A DNA stretch of 64,000 bases. Origin: Rhyacophila brunnea. Its lineage: Eukaryota > Arthropoda > Insecta > Trichoptera > Rhyacophilidae. Positions 1 to 11,083 of this stretch are shown here, piece after piece. The notes below the pieces were generated by a model. The model worked only from the letters and a program-made list of their open reading frames with translations. It was not told the DNA's origin and did no database searches. A program made the translations under genes and the position numbers. The stretch covers positions 186,001 to 250,000 of the forward strand of contig JAGYXB010000274.1 in NCBI GenBank assembly GCA_022495005.1, in the 5' to 3' direction. How positions within the stretch are numbered: the stretch's first letter is position 1; every line of letters starts with the position of its first letter.

Positions 1-351
1 CTAAGTCAAATAAATAATTAGTTTCATCGCTGATAATATAATCTTTTCTTTATTTTTAAAATAATTTGTCTATTCATCTTCATTTTATCGGCTGTCGGTT
101 TTATTTATTTTACTAATCCATTTTTTTTGTTTTGTGATTCAGGCGTCAATATCATTCCAGGGTGATTAATTTATGGTATTACTATTGTCGAAACCCTCCT
201 GGCCAATTAGGCAAACTTATCTGTCATTAATAATGCCGAGAAAGGCCAATTTTGTTGAATTTAGAAAATTTGCGGCATCATACTGCCAACGTGAAGATCT
301 CTTCACTTAGAATATTTGGCAGATTTGTATTAGTTTTTTTGTTACTTACTA
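1..351. other. AT-rich spacer, nothing recognised
   Basis: No open frame, repeat end or RNA-like motif was seen in this stretch. Confidence 0.5.
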
Positions 352-511
352 CAATTTTTAATATTGCCTCCACGTGCTCAACTATCCCATGGCTACACGT
401 AACTTAAAGTCGTGTAAATTAAGTCAAAGCATATTTGAGAACATGCTTGTCCTGAGACATTCCCAATCATAAAAAGTGATGCTTCACAATCAAACGTAGG
501 GTCCCGTGAAA
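352..511 (+). repeat. Diverged interspersed repeat, copy 1
   Basis: This stretch matches 5068-5246 in the same orientation, starting from TTTTTAATATTGCCTC and running through CGTGCTCA, GTGTAAATT, CCTGAGACATTCCCA, TGATGCTTCACA and a final ACGTAG..CCGTGA. Several small indels separate the copies. No terminal repeats or coding potential were seen, so the class of element is unknown. Confidence 0.65.
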
Positions 512-1591
512 TGAGAAGTTAATAAGTAAGATTACGCAGTAGAATATATTAATAATATTCTTATTCAACATTCATTCGGATTATAATTTATTTACTTATT
601 CATCTGGTAAAAATGTTACAACAAACATGTTTTAATGTATATAAACACGTGTAGATATTAAACATATAACATACCGTGTTCGGATTATCATTGTTCAGAT
701 CGGTAGATTAGTCTCTTTCACAGTGGGTAGTGAAAAGCTTACCTGAAATGAAAGAAAATTCATATTAGTAAACAAGTATTTTAGAAAACCAACTGGACTT
801 TTTATAACATTAACTACACTGACATAATATATAGCATTATTTACATAATAATAAGTACCTATCCATTATGTATAATTAAAATAGTTGAGTGACAAACGTG
901 AATTAAAATTACCATCTCAAAATATAAGTAAATTAAAAAGTTGAAGAAACCCTTCTCCATAATTCGATACCGCATTTCAATAAGGAAGCCACTCAAAATG
1001 TCAAGGTTTTGAGTTATTAATGCCATTCAATGTAGGTCTTCTCTTTACAATTCAGCAAAAAAAGAGTCCAAAACTTCTCCAATATGTCAAAAAATCGAAA
1101 AACCATTTCTGAGATTATTCATTAATTCAGTTATATACTGGAATTTCTGAATTAATTCCTTATTAAATTGTAAATTTTTATTGTGCATTGCTGAATTCCA
1201 CTAAACTAAATATAAAAAAATAAAATACATTTTCCTCAAAATCAAGGCTTTATATTGGAACAAGGTTTTAGGTTTTTCGAATTGTTTCACTATTGAAATA
1301 GTGAAATATGAAATATATATATTGAAAAACAATAATTATAGATTCACTCAATTAGCCGATTCCATAAATTATCAAATGTATAGATATTTATTTCAAAGAT
1401 GAACTCTAAAACTGGAATCTATAACGAATAAATATTTTTTATTAATTAGATTCTACATTAAGTGATCATTTCGTTCACAAAACATATTTTATTTGTACCG
1501 GAATCAAAGCATTAATTGTATAATACAAATGTGCCCGTGACAGAATAGAACATAGAAATGGCTACCAAAATCCACCAAACTATTATTATTA
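512..1591. other. AT-rich spacer, nothing recognised
   Basis: Long A/T-rich sequence with no convincing frame, transposon end or RNA motif. Confidence 0.5.
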
Positions 1592-1823
1592 TTTTATTTT
1601 TTGACCATATTCCATCATATGAAGTTCATATGGGCCTCCACAGACTAGAGGTTTGTACTAAAAGAATTTTGTTTTACGAGAAATCGATGTTAACCACTTG
1701 CTCAACCTATTAGGTCCATATTCAAACACATATTGAAAAACAATTTTTTCGGACCCAGTATTCAAACTTGGGACCCACGACATTATAATTTGACGTGTAA
1801 GCCGCTCGACCAACGTGGGCGAT
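1592..1823 (-). mobile_element. tRNA-derived SINE, copy 1
   Basis: Read on the - strand this matches the full-length SINE at 33576-33806. It has a tRNA-like head with a decayed B box (AAGTTTGAATACTGG), then the shared body (TATGGACCTAATAGGTTGA, ATTTCTCGTAAAACAAAATT), a 3' hairpin (CCTCTAGTCTGTGGAGG), the terminal ATGGTC and an A-rich tail (seen as T-rich at 1592-1602). No clear target duplication was found, which fits an older copy. RNA polymerase III would drive such an element; the reverse transcriptase comes from a partner LINE. Confidence 0.8.
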
Positions 1824-2552
1824 AGAGTATTCAAATTAACAATCATGAATATCGAGTATGAAACTATGCTTATCAACGACAGCATCCACTCATCCCTCCC
1901 GGCATTCAACATCATGCAGGGCCTTAATCAACGTGAAACCTGTAGCATTTTTTATCTGACCAGGCAATTAGATGGAGCTCTTCTTTGTCTTCATCGACTT
2001 TCGACCTGACACGATAACACCAGATTTCCAGGATAATATTTTCTTTGCCATCCGGGAAAGGCAAACTGTCCCGAATCTGAAGTCATTGGTATGTTACAAT
2101 ATTATCCACGAGATTTTCAGAATATACCTCCAGAACTACATTTTAAGATTCTAACTAAGTCTAAAGATCATAAGACCCTTTTTGTTATAAAACTCTTTGG
2201 TGTAACTATAATTTTATAAGTAGGTACATACACTTATAATAATTTTACTGGTCATTAGTACTATCACGAGGAGCCCGCTGTTTGCAATACCTACCTAATC
2301 AATATTCTTTTGAAAAGTATAACTTGAAATAGGCGTGATTGTTAAAATGAAATATACTCTTCTATTATTAATGTAATATCAAATATTCGTATAGTTTGTT
2401 AGCGGTCATAATTTAGCTTGTTGTTACTTACAAAATTATTTATTGTATTGTCAAGTGAAAGTTTTTTATGGTTTATCGTATTTCAAATTATTGACCTATC
2501 AAAATGCTTCGTGTATATTATATTATTTAGGTGTTCTGCATCACTATAGATT
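1824..2552. other. Spacer with weak open frames
   Basis: Between about 1840 and 2150 the composition is less AT-rich and there are short + strand frames. The last one (1972-2154) ends in a leucine-rich tail. No family was recognised and no splice pattern ties the frames together. The rest is AT-rich spacer. Confidence 0.35.
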
Positions 2553-2560
2553 GTAATTAT

Positions 2561-3385
2561 CAGTAGCTAAGAGTGGAGGTAGGCTGTTAAGATCCGACAT
2601 AAATAGTGCACACTAAACTATTTCAGTCAAACGTATATTGAACTAAGACTACAGTGTGTAGATAGTGTATATTATTTTTTTAAACCCTGCCTAATCCAAG
2701 TCATAGTAGATAATAGTAAAAAGTTCGTTTATCCATAACATATCTAAAATTGCACCGTACATAATGTTTGATATATTATAATATATTATAGAAGAATATT
2801 TTTATCGATTATGCTTTGGTACAGGCAGGACTTACGAATTTTAAAAACTAACCAACACCATCTGTAATATGGAATACGTGTATTAATTAAGGCTCTAAGT
2901 ACCAAAAACAAAAAAACCGACATTTTTATAGAAAAGTGTTCTACATACTAACGCCAATAACTTCAGCTATGGTCTAAGTGCCTCAAGCAAGTCAAAAAAA
3001 TACAGCAAAATATTTAAACCTGTTGACGTTGTAAGTCCGTTGGCCTGTTTTATTTATAATGGTGTAAATAGCACTACAGTGGTCAACTTCATTCAATATA
3101 AAATGGCTGACGATGGTGTGTTGACACTTGCGACTTCCTAATACCTAAAATTATAGAAGCTGCCGTGATTGCTTCACACTGTAAAACCACATTTTTCAAA
3201 AGGTCTGCTTCATGAAATTTTACTGCAATGACTCGGTATTTTGTATCTACAGGCAATACTACTTTTTGGTACTTAGAGCCTTAATTAATACACGTATTCA
3301 TATGTATTCTTAATTTAATGAAAACACATTAGTAAAACTGAAAAAATTTAGTGTGCACTATTTGGGTATGTCTCCCTCGCCACTG
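2561..3385. mobile_element. Non-autonomous hAT element (825 bp) with nested insertion
   Basis: The left end reads CAGTAGCTAAGAGTGGAGG and the right end, inverted, CAGTGGCGAGGGAGACATAC. Both arms then share AAATAGTGCACACTAAA close to the ends. The flanks are GTAATTAT (2553-2560) and GTAACTAT (3386-3393), a 7/8 match of the 8-bp length typical of hAT transposition. There is no transposase. The interior carries a second inverted-repeat element at 2872-3299. Confidence 0.8.
2872..3299. mobile_element. Inverted-repeat MITE nested in hAT element
   Basis: Terminal arms 2872-2909 and 3262-3299 are inverted copies matching at 37 of 38 positions, starting GAATACGTGTATTAATTAAG and ending in the motif CTAAGTACCAAAAA. 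Both sides are flanked by ATATG, a possible 5-bp target duplication. The 350-bp interior has no frame. The CTAAGTACCAAAAA motif recurs in the element at 4166-4625, so the two probably belong to one superfamily. Confidence 0.75.
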
Positions 3386-3393
3386 GTAACTAT

Positions 3394-4165
3394 AGTGTAT
3401 AAGTTCATCATATTATTATCATTATTAAATTTGTGCATTGCTAATATTTAGTACAAGCATGGCGCAATGTTTCGCGCCAATGCTCGAAGGTCCCAATTCG
3501 TAAATGTCCATATTCAAAGCAAGCCCCTCACAAGAAGAGGATTTACATGTCTCTAGCCCAGAGGCCCGGGCTTAGGGGAACCGTAGCGGGTTGACCAGTT
3601 AAGTGAGATAAACACCCATCATAAATTTCACTAATAGTAAATAAAAACATTTAAAGGTGCCATCTTACTTGTGCCATGTCGTTGTGAGATGTAATTTGAT
3701 TATAATAAATCATATATATGAAATAATACACGAATTAAGATTATTGTATAAATGACCAAACCAGCGAAATGTATCGCTATTGGCAACTACTATGATGATA
3801 ATTTAAACAATTTAATTGTGTTAATTAAAAGAAAATATAATACAAATTACTTAATACATATTTAAATGATGATCAGGTCTATTTGATCGGATATATCCAA
3901 CTGATAATAAAATACATTTTACAGCTATTCATTCAACGAATATAATTAAGCTATAATGTCCAATTAAATCCAGTATTCCACAAATATTCTGCTTTAAAAA
4001 ACAACATGATTTAATTTATATTATTGTCTTATAGTATGTAGTTTAGATTAAATGTATAAAATAAAAATGTTGAAGAATGTAAATCGAAATAATATTATAA
4101 TCAAATCGATCATTAAAAACATAATATAACAATTATCCGGTCTTGATCATAATTTAACAAGTAGA
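3394..4165. other. Spacer with a hAT-derived remnant
   Basis: Around 3545-3640 the sequence (CTCTAGCCCAGAGGCCCGGG, AGTGAGATAAACAC) resembles 15695-15735 inside the hAT element at 14477-16150, so it is probably an old fragment of the same family. The remainder is AT-rich with nothing recognised. Confidence 0.4.
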
Positions 4166-4625
4166 CGAAATAAAATAGGCATAAGTACCAAAAACTGAAT
4201 TTGTAATATAGGGATTTTTTTTCATAAAATAGTGTTTTATTAGCTTCTCAATAGATTTAACATACAATCTTAATGTATTTAGAAGAAGAAAAATACAATT
4301 TATAATTAATCATTGTAAAAAAAAAACCTTTTAGAAAACAACTACATCGTTAACCTAATTTCTTAAAAAAAAGGACATGTGACACGCTTTATATCGAAAA
4401 CGAAGAACGAAGCTCATGACACATATTAACCAAACGGCGCTTAGTGCATACTTTAAAAATAATTACGTTGTCTCATACACCAAAAGCCGTCTTTGAATAA
4501 ACATAGAAGCTCAAATATATTTTTTGGCACTTAGAGATGTATTTATGATATTGGCGAGGCACATAGAAAATTTCTGCATACTCAATTTTTTAGATTTTCG
4601 GGCACTTAGTTCCTATTTTATTTCG
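4166..4625. mobile_element. Inverted-repeat MITE related to 2872-3299
   Basis: The left end CGAAATAAAATAGG-CATAAGTACC is mirrored at the right end by an inverted CGAAATAAAATAGGAACTAAG followed by TGCC. An internal stretch near 4523 again reads TTTTTTGGCACTTAGAG, the family motif. The interior is not similar to the 2872-3299 element. No transposase is present and no clean target duplication was found. Confidence 0.6.
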
Positions 4626-5067
4626 AGTAATCAATTAAATGTGAAATATTATTCTTTCATTAATATTGTAAATAACAAAATAGAAATTATAATAAAGTAA
4701 GTGAATTATCAAGTGCCGTAAAAATAATGATATTTTAATCAAATCTTATACATTAGGTACAATCAGATTTTAAAATACAGGTTGTATTACTCATTTGGCA
4801 TTTGAACGACAGAGGAAAAAATTGTGTTCGTTGATCAATTATTTGTGTATTAATGTAGTTGGTGTTTTTTCTTCTTCTTAAACCGGTTTGAACACTTAGC
4901 AGCAAGAAAAACCATGTTGTCCAGTTCCTCTAAGATTCCGACAGTTTTATAGTCGGCGCGAAATCATACTACTTATAACTTTCCCGCGTTTTTGAAGACA
5001 AAATAATATAATAAACTAATCTGAATTATCTAATTAAACTTACTGAACTTGTCATAAGTAAACTATT
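4626..5067. other. AT-rich spacer, nothing recognised
   Basis: No open frame or repeat end recognised. Confidence 0.5.
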
Positions 5068-5246
5068 TTTAATATTGCCTCTACGTGCTCATCTCACCCA
5101 TGCGTACGTACTCTTAACTTAAGTTCATGTAAATTCAGTCAAAACACATGAGTTCATGGCAAACTTCAGTCTTGGGTAACTGCTCCTGAGACATTCCCAG
5201 TCATAAAAAAAATGATGCTTCACATCCGAACGTAGAGTACCGTGAT
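5068..5246 (+). repeat. Diverged interspersed repeat, copy 2
   Basis: Direct-orientation partner of 352-511. Shared blocks are TTTTTAATATTGCCTC, CGTGCTCA, CTCCTGAGACATTCCCA and TGATGCTTCACAT. This copy carries about 20 extra bases in the middle (around TTCATGGCAAACTTCAG). Confidence 0.65.
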
Positions 5247-6711
5247 ACACACTATTAATACCTGGTATGGTGCGGGGCGGGTGTGGTTTGGTGGGGCCAT
5301 TAACTTCAATGTGATAATAATTAAACGTGCATAATAATATAATGTATTAACCAAATACGACAATCAGTAAAGTTGTAAAGTAAAAGATATTTTACATTTA
5401 AAAAAAAGCATCGAATTGATGCGTTGATGTAACTGATAATTGTTAAAGTATTATAATATTATCTCAAGAAAAAGTATCCTGGCTAAGCGACCAAAATCCA
5501 ATAGATATTTCAAGTTTTATAATTATTAATAATCTATTCTTTCCGATCCTGCAATCCCACTAAGTTTAATAGTGGAACGGTATTTTTGATTGAAGGTTCC
5601 GATGTATTTTTCTAATTTTAAATACCTACTTTATTTTTTTAATAATAGGTACTTAGTTCATATATGAATTTTGAGTTAAAATTTTAAGGCAACGAATGTA
5701 TGGTAAAATTAACATAAATTAGGCATAAAAAAACTCATTTAGGTATTTATTGCAACACATAAGACACGGAAATCCTCTTTAGCAACAAAACCAAAATAAA
5801 AATGTAATACCGAATGACGTTTTCGTTCCAAAGGATTTTTTTTTAAAAAATAATTATTATGAACAGCATTTCAGCTTCACTCAAACAAAACTTTCAAAGA
5901 AAATTTCCATTCAGAATCCAGATTGAGATGTGGTTTCTAAAAGAAAATAACTCTAGAATGAACGTCACTACCCCCTATCCCCACCCCTTTTTCAAGTTGT
6001 CTTTTCTGCAAAAAGATTGTCCGTTCGAACGGGTTTCCTTCATCCAGAACCGAGAACCGAGAACTTTTTAGTTTTTCTTCCTAAAATTCAGTTTTTCACA
6101 ACAAAAAAAAACCACATAGAACCCAAGTCAATGTCCCATTTAAAATTATTATTTAATGTTCTACAACGATTTCGCGTGGTAACTAAATCCACGGGTGTCA
6201 CGTGTTTGCCATCGCTGGTATACATAATATAATTGTACATAATGTAATGCAAGGGTGCAATTAAATTATTATTTTAAAGAAAGTAAATAAAATACTGTTC
6301 AGTGTTCAGTATCTAGATACAAATAATTAATTTAATATAAGTACGCTAACTAAACCGTATTATAAAGTGTTAATTCTTGTATTTAGATTTTTAGTCTTAA
6401 GTAAGTAAACGATTCAATAATTGATTGCACCATATTAGACGGATTGCGTTTCAGAAAATTGGACACCAACAAACTTTAGCCATTTTTGAAAGTTAGTGTT
6501 TGTTTTAATGTACTTAATTATCTAATGGCGAGTTAATTATAAGTTTTAAAATTGAAATATGGACTCTTAATATTAGAATAATCAAAAAAATATTAGCAGC
6601 ATGAAAAGGCGCATGTCGGACGTAACGCGGATGACCACGTAAAATAGTAAATGTAGAAGCAGACAAGTCGGTAATGTGAGTTATAATCGTACCTTTAACT
6701 TTAAAACCGAC
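5247..6711. other. AT-rich spacer, nothing firm
   Basis: Contains a short triplicate of the hexamer-like unit AGAACCG near 6045-6063 and scattered short frames with no recognisable family. No gene was supported. Confidence 0.45.
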
Positions 6712-6713
6712 TA

Positions 6714-7322
6714 CAGTACTCCTTCAGTAATTCACCACTCCAAAAACCAGACAAGTATACAATAAGTGAAAGCGGCGGTTTATAGTGCATACATACAATA
6801 TATGGTAAAAATTGAAAAAGGTATTTCATAAAAATAGTTTTTTGAGAAATTTGTACTACGGTTTTATTTATTTTATAATCAAAAATCAAAATCAAGTATT
6901 TACTAAATTATACATATTTATAAACTAATTTTACTAACTAAATATTAAACAGACACAACCAGTTGTTCAGTGAGGCAGATATTCTTGAATGGCTTAGAAT
7001 TCCTGGCTTTCCCTATGACCAAAAACTTCAGTTTGGTTGTCCCAGTTGTATTGGAGCACGGCATAATTGTGATGTGGTCCTTGGGCACTTTCCTCCCTGG
7101 TGAATTACTTTCTTCGCGATGAACGTGCGTTTTACTAAGGAGAAGTTTCTAAAATAAACCCCTCTCATCTGCATTGTATACTTGTAAGCGGCGGACTACT
7201 GAATTTGACAATCGAATATCGGCGAATTATAGAGTTTGATTTTGTGCTTTCAACTAGTAAAAATAACGGCGGATTATAGTAGTTGTCGAATAATCGAGCG
7301 GCGGATTACTGAGAGTGTACTC
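6714..7322 (-). mobile_element. Internally deleted Tigger/pogo element
   Basis: The ends are gap-free imperfect 27-bp inverted repeats: CAGTACTCCTTCAGTAATTC at 6714 and, inverted from 7322, GAGTACACTCTCAGTAATCC, each continuing into a C-rich CACCACTC/GCCGCTC motif. Both are flanked by TA (6712-6713 and 7323-7324), the duplication expected for the Tc1/mariner superfamily. The subterminal part repeats a GCGGCGGA-TTA motif several times. At 609 bp it is far shorter than an autonomous Tigger, but part of the transposase remains. Confidence 0.85.
6958..7180 (-). pseudogene. Tigger/pogo-type transposase remnant (DDE core)
   Basis: On the - strand, conceptual translation in pieces gives YNADERG, then SPGRKVPKDHITIMPCSNTT, then GTTKLKFLVIGKARNSKPFK and NICLTEQL. 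These match the pogo/Tigger (jerky-like) DDE domain: the first catalytic aspartate lies in the NADE motif, followed by the conserved K(D)ITVL-type strand and the LKPLVIGKS-type segment. At least one frame change separates YNADERG from the rest. The second and third catalytic acids are missing, so it cannot be active. It sits between the TA-flanked inverted repeats of the same element. Confidence 0.8.
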
Positions 7323-7423
7323 TAACTCAAATTGATCAGCGACACACGGAAATTACTCTTCAAGACATCGATTATGTATTTGTTTATATTGAAATATTGT
7401 TTCCTAATTTAATGTGATTTAAT

Positions 7424-7698
7424 TCATTTTTGTGTATGAGTCAGAGTATGGACCTAAAAGTGCGGCCACACCGAAAACAAGTCGCGCGACAACTCGTTAA
7501 ATTTTACGATAAGCATGATAATTATCGTAAAATTTAACGAGTTGTCGCGCGACTTGTTGCTGGTGTGGCCCCGGCATAATAGGTTGAGCAAGTGGCTGAC
7601 ATCCATTTCTCGTAAAAACAAAATCTGTTAATACAAACCTCCACTATGTGGAGACCAATATGATCCTATTAGGATCGGACATGGTCGGGGGGGGGGGA
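7424..7698 (+). mobile_element. tRNA-derived SINE, copy 2, split by a palindrome
   Basis: The 3' part from 7581 is a good match to the SINE at 33576-33806: AGGTTGAGCAAGTGGCTGAC, ATTTCTCGTAAAAACAAAAT, the hairpin region CCTCCACTATGTGGAGA and the end GATCGGACATGGTC. The tail is an 11-12 base G run instead of A. The body is cut after TATGGACCTAA by the palindrome 7464-7570 and resumes at TAGGTTGAG. The 5' tRNA-like head is lost or unrecognisable. Confidence 0.75.
7464..7570. mobile_element. Foldback MITE, near-perfect palindrome
   Basis: The arms (about 49 bases each) start GGCCACACC and run through AAGTCGCGCGACAACTCGTT and AAATTTTACGATAA to a loop of roughly 9 bases centred near 7517, then mirror back to GGTGTGGCC. 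The whole unit interrupts the SINE body between GACCTAA and TAGGTTG, so it moved into the SINE after that copy was made. It has no coding content, and its GC-rich CGCGCG core is unlike the surroundings. Confidence 0.75.
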
Positions 7699-10228
7699 TT
7701 TAATAATTAATAATTTGTTTTACTTGGGATTTTATAGTTACATAAAGTATTATGTTCACAATCTTATTACAATGTCACGGGTATCTGCAAGGCATACCGT
7801 TTGTGCGGACAATGTGCAATTCCGAATTCAAAACCCATTCCAACTTCGGCGTCATCTAATTCCATGTTTCCCTTGGAAATACTAACAATATAATAATACC
7901 CTCATATTACTATGTTATAACGTTGTAGCACGATACGCAGAATAAGGTAATATGTAGTTTGACAGAGTACCGTCGGATTTGTGATCATAGTTGAGACGTG
8001 AGACGACGGAAATGTTTGAAAGGAGGAAGATGGCTATTATTATGTACATACATATTATTATGTTACAGTAAGGAGATTATGTGATTACACTGTCTAGGTA
8101 ATTCCCAACGTAATATGTATATGTATATGTTAAGTTATGTTAGGTTGGATACAGACAGCGTACAGTTTACAATGTTTTATTTTCCTATACATTATCAATA
8201 TATTTAAAGAATTATTATTAATCGACTCGACACAAACAATTGGATTGTTATAAGCATTTTTGTATGAAAAGCTTTATTAAAATAAAAGGTGACAAATTTA
8301 CTATAAATCAAATAAATTAAATAAGTATTAAAATTTTCAAAAAATAACAATATATAAGTACCTTTATGTTACTTTGAAAGAGCTTTGAATCAAATCTCTG
8401 AATGCGTACAAACTTAAGAAAAAAATAAGAAAATATGAAAGCTGATTATACTATTAAAATTTAAAAAATGTGCATATGGGTAGCATGTAATGTAGAAACA
8501 AATAATTGTTAATATATTCTGTATTTCAATAATTTAAGGACTTGATTGTAGAGTGACAACGGTACAAGTGACATAATATGAATAAAAAAAAGTGTTCATA
8601 CACCACATAATACCTATCTAATAATGAGATAGAAGCGATTTAACCATGTAGTTTATTAGTGTGAAAAGTTATAAGTATGTAGGTATATTGCTAATATTGG
8701 ATCATATTCCATGAACTAGTGTGATTAAAATATTGTTATTAGTAATCATTATGTTTACAGAAACGTAAATTGTTTTGAATTTTGTTGAAATTAATGTTGA
8801 AAATAGTTATTTATAATTTATAAATACATATTTAACTTTAAGTTGACTTACTAAACCTGGTTACCTATGCTTTCAGACCCTTTCTGCAGCTTCTCAATTG
8901 TGGAAAATTAATGTTTATAAAAAAATCGCAGGAGCCATAGACTAGGCAGGAGCGCTTGTAACTTTCCATCAAACAAAAATAGGTCTGATAATCCTGTTAA
9001 ATTTTATAAAAAGCAACAAAAAATTACCACGATATTATTCAAAGTGTGGGTATTTATTTTAAATACCATTTTAAATTGATATATTATATTATGGACAAGT
9101 AAAGTACATTTTTGTTGTAGATTCTCCGAAAACTGGTTTATACAATATTTACCTTTTAAGCCAATTAAAATATTCATGTTTCGTATAGAATAATTACCTA
9201 TCCACTATGATTGTTTTCTTAAAAATATATGCAATGTAGCATAAAATCAACTAATATAGTATAAAGGTTAGGTATATATTCAAGTTTTTACAGATTAGAA
9301 CAGGTATTTCGGATAAATTAATGTATTTTTTTATTTATTAAATATGATATAAAGATAAACAGTTGTTTTAAATTATTGACAGCAACTGAAATACATTGAG
9401 TAGGTATATATTTTATGACATTTATATATCTGTAATACTAGCATACTTAAATTGCGATAGTATTTAATTTATTGGGTAATGAAAAAACAAGAATTGAGAG
9501 CTAATGACTAATGAGTCAATGATTTTTTTAACATGAAAATGTCATCTCTTTCTCAACATTCATACAAATAATTTTGGATAAAAAAAATGTGGTGATTATA
9601 TTTAATTTAATATTAAATATGTTTTTTTAATATACTTAATTATTTAAATATTGCGTGGATATGGAATCAAATCGCTACGAATAACAAGGTATGGTTAACA
9701 AAAACTTACAGGATATAGGTTACGGGAAAAGGTGACAACATGATAAAGGAAGATATTATTATGTTATAATATGAGATTGACAAGAAACGTAAAGCATGGG
9801 ATCATATTACAGTTATTTTAAAAAGTTTTGTTATCCTTTCTAATTACGGATTAAGAGATACCAAAAGCTCTGACAATTGATTTTGAGATCAATTAATAAA
9901 TGTAATGTAAAACATAACCATTAGGCTAATTTTTTCTCGTTTAAATTGTAAATTAAATACAATATAATATAATACATGATACATTCCCCATATCATAGGT
10001 ACTTGCAATAAATGACAGTATTAAAACTGTAATTATATTGTATAATAATTAACATCTCACATATTTAGCGTTCATAACTGTTCCAATTAATGATGTATCT
10101 GCCTATGTACAGGAACGCTAGTCTGCATGAGCCTATTGTTGCATCGCAGTCAGTTAAAGCGAAACTTTTTTTAAGCGCGGATCAGCCATTTTGTGCATAT
10201 AGTGAATATGGCTAATGAATATCGAAAA
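7699..10228. other. AT-rich spacer, nothing recognised
   Basis: 2.5 kb of very AT-rich sequence without a convincing frame, RNA motif or transposon end. Confidence 0.5.
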
Positions 10229-10300
10229 ACCGTTAGAGTCAAACCATTAAATTTATGGTAGACAACCGAGTACGCTACCAATTAGACCACCGAGCCCGTG
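10229..10300 (-). repeat. tRNA-like (pol III promoter) sequence
   Basis: On the - strand it reads GGGCTCGGTGGTCTAATTGG then TAGCG (A-box-like, TGGTCTAATTGG), and about 40 bases on, GGTTTGACTCT (B-box-like). Spacing fits a tRNA, but the 3' acceptor strand does not pair with GGGCTCG and the anticodon arm is poor. It is more likely a tRNA pseudogene or SINE head than a working tRNA gene. Confidence 0.4.
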
Positions 10301-11075
10301 GAAAATAAGATTTGTGGATAAGATAGATTATTTAATAGCGAGTCGACTGGCCAACCACGCAAATCACTCGATGCCCACACGGCTATAATAGAAGAGTCAA
10401 CAATAACAAATCAGAAATCATTTTTTTATACGTGTGATCCGTCAGATAAAACTATGGCGATTTAATTACGCCGAAACCAGCGACACAACGATCGAAAGAG
10501 TGTCACGGAAGAAAATGTGCAAATGAAGATCATAAGAAAATTAAAAATGTACGGCCGCGTTACTGGAAAATGGAGAGTAAGACAAAGTTTTACTTCTGTC
10601 GCATATAGTCGCCACATATATTAATATATTTTCTTTGTGTAATTAAAATAAATAAAAATATATAACATGAAAAACTCTGCAAAGATGTTATATTAAAGAA
10701 GTAATCAGTTTTATATAATATTGTTATTTAACATTGCATTTATATTCAAGACGTAGTTATAATGTCGTTCATTTCTTAGAATCAAGACATTGTTATGCGA
10801 CAGAATCTGTCAGATTTCCAATACCTTCTGTTTGCGACGTACTTGTAATGAATGCAATTCGTAATGCGAGAGGAAATTCATGGGGAAGTTACGCAATGAC
10901 ATTCTGATGTAGGTCACTTTGGAAAAACACTTTCCTAGAAATGCAATATAAAATTTTTCAATTATTATTTCTTAGCTCAGTGAACATCGGTACTGGAAGC
11001 CTTTCAAAATTGATTTTCAAAACTTTTCCTACTCAAGTTGGATTAGTTGATGTAATAATATACAGTAGTATGATA
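10301..11075. other. Spacer, nothing recognised
   Basis: Slightly less AT-rich at 10320-10620, with no frame or repeat end that could be assigned. Confidence 0.45.
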
Positions 11076-11083
11076 CCGTAAAC

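Noticed and set aside
1972..2154. Frame with a leucine-rich tail (VPNLKSLVCYNII) vaguely like a SOCS box
   Set aside because: The match is short, the frame begins right after stops, and neither flanking exons nor a companion domain was found.
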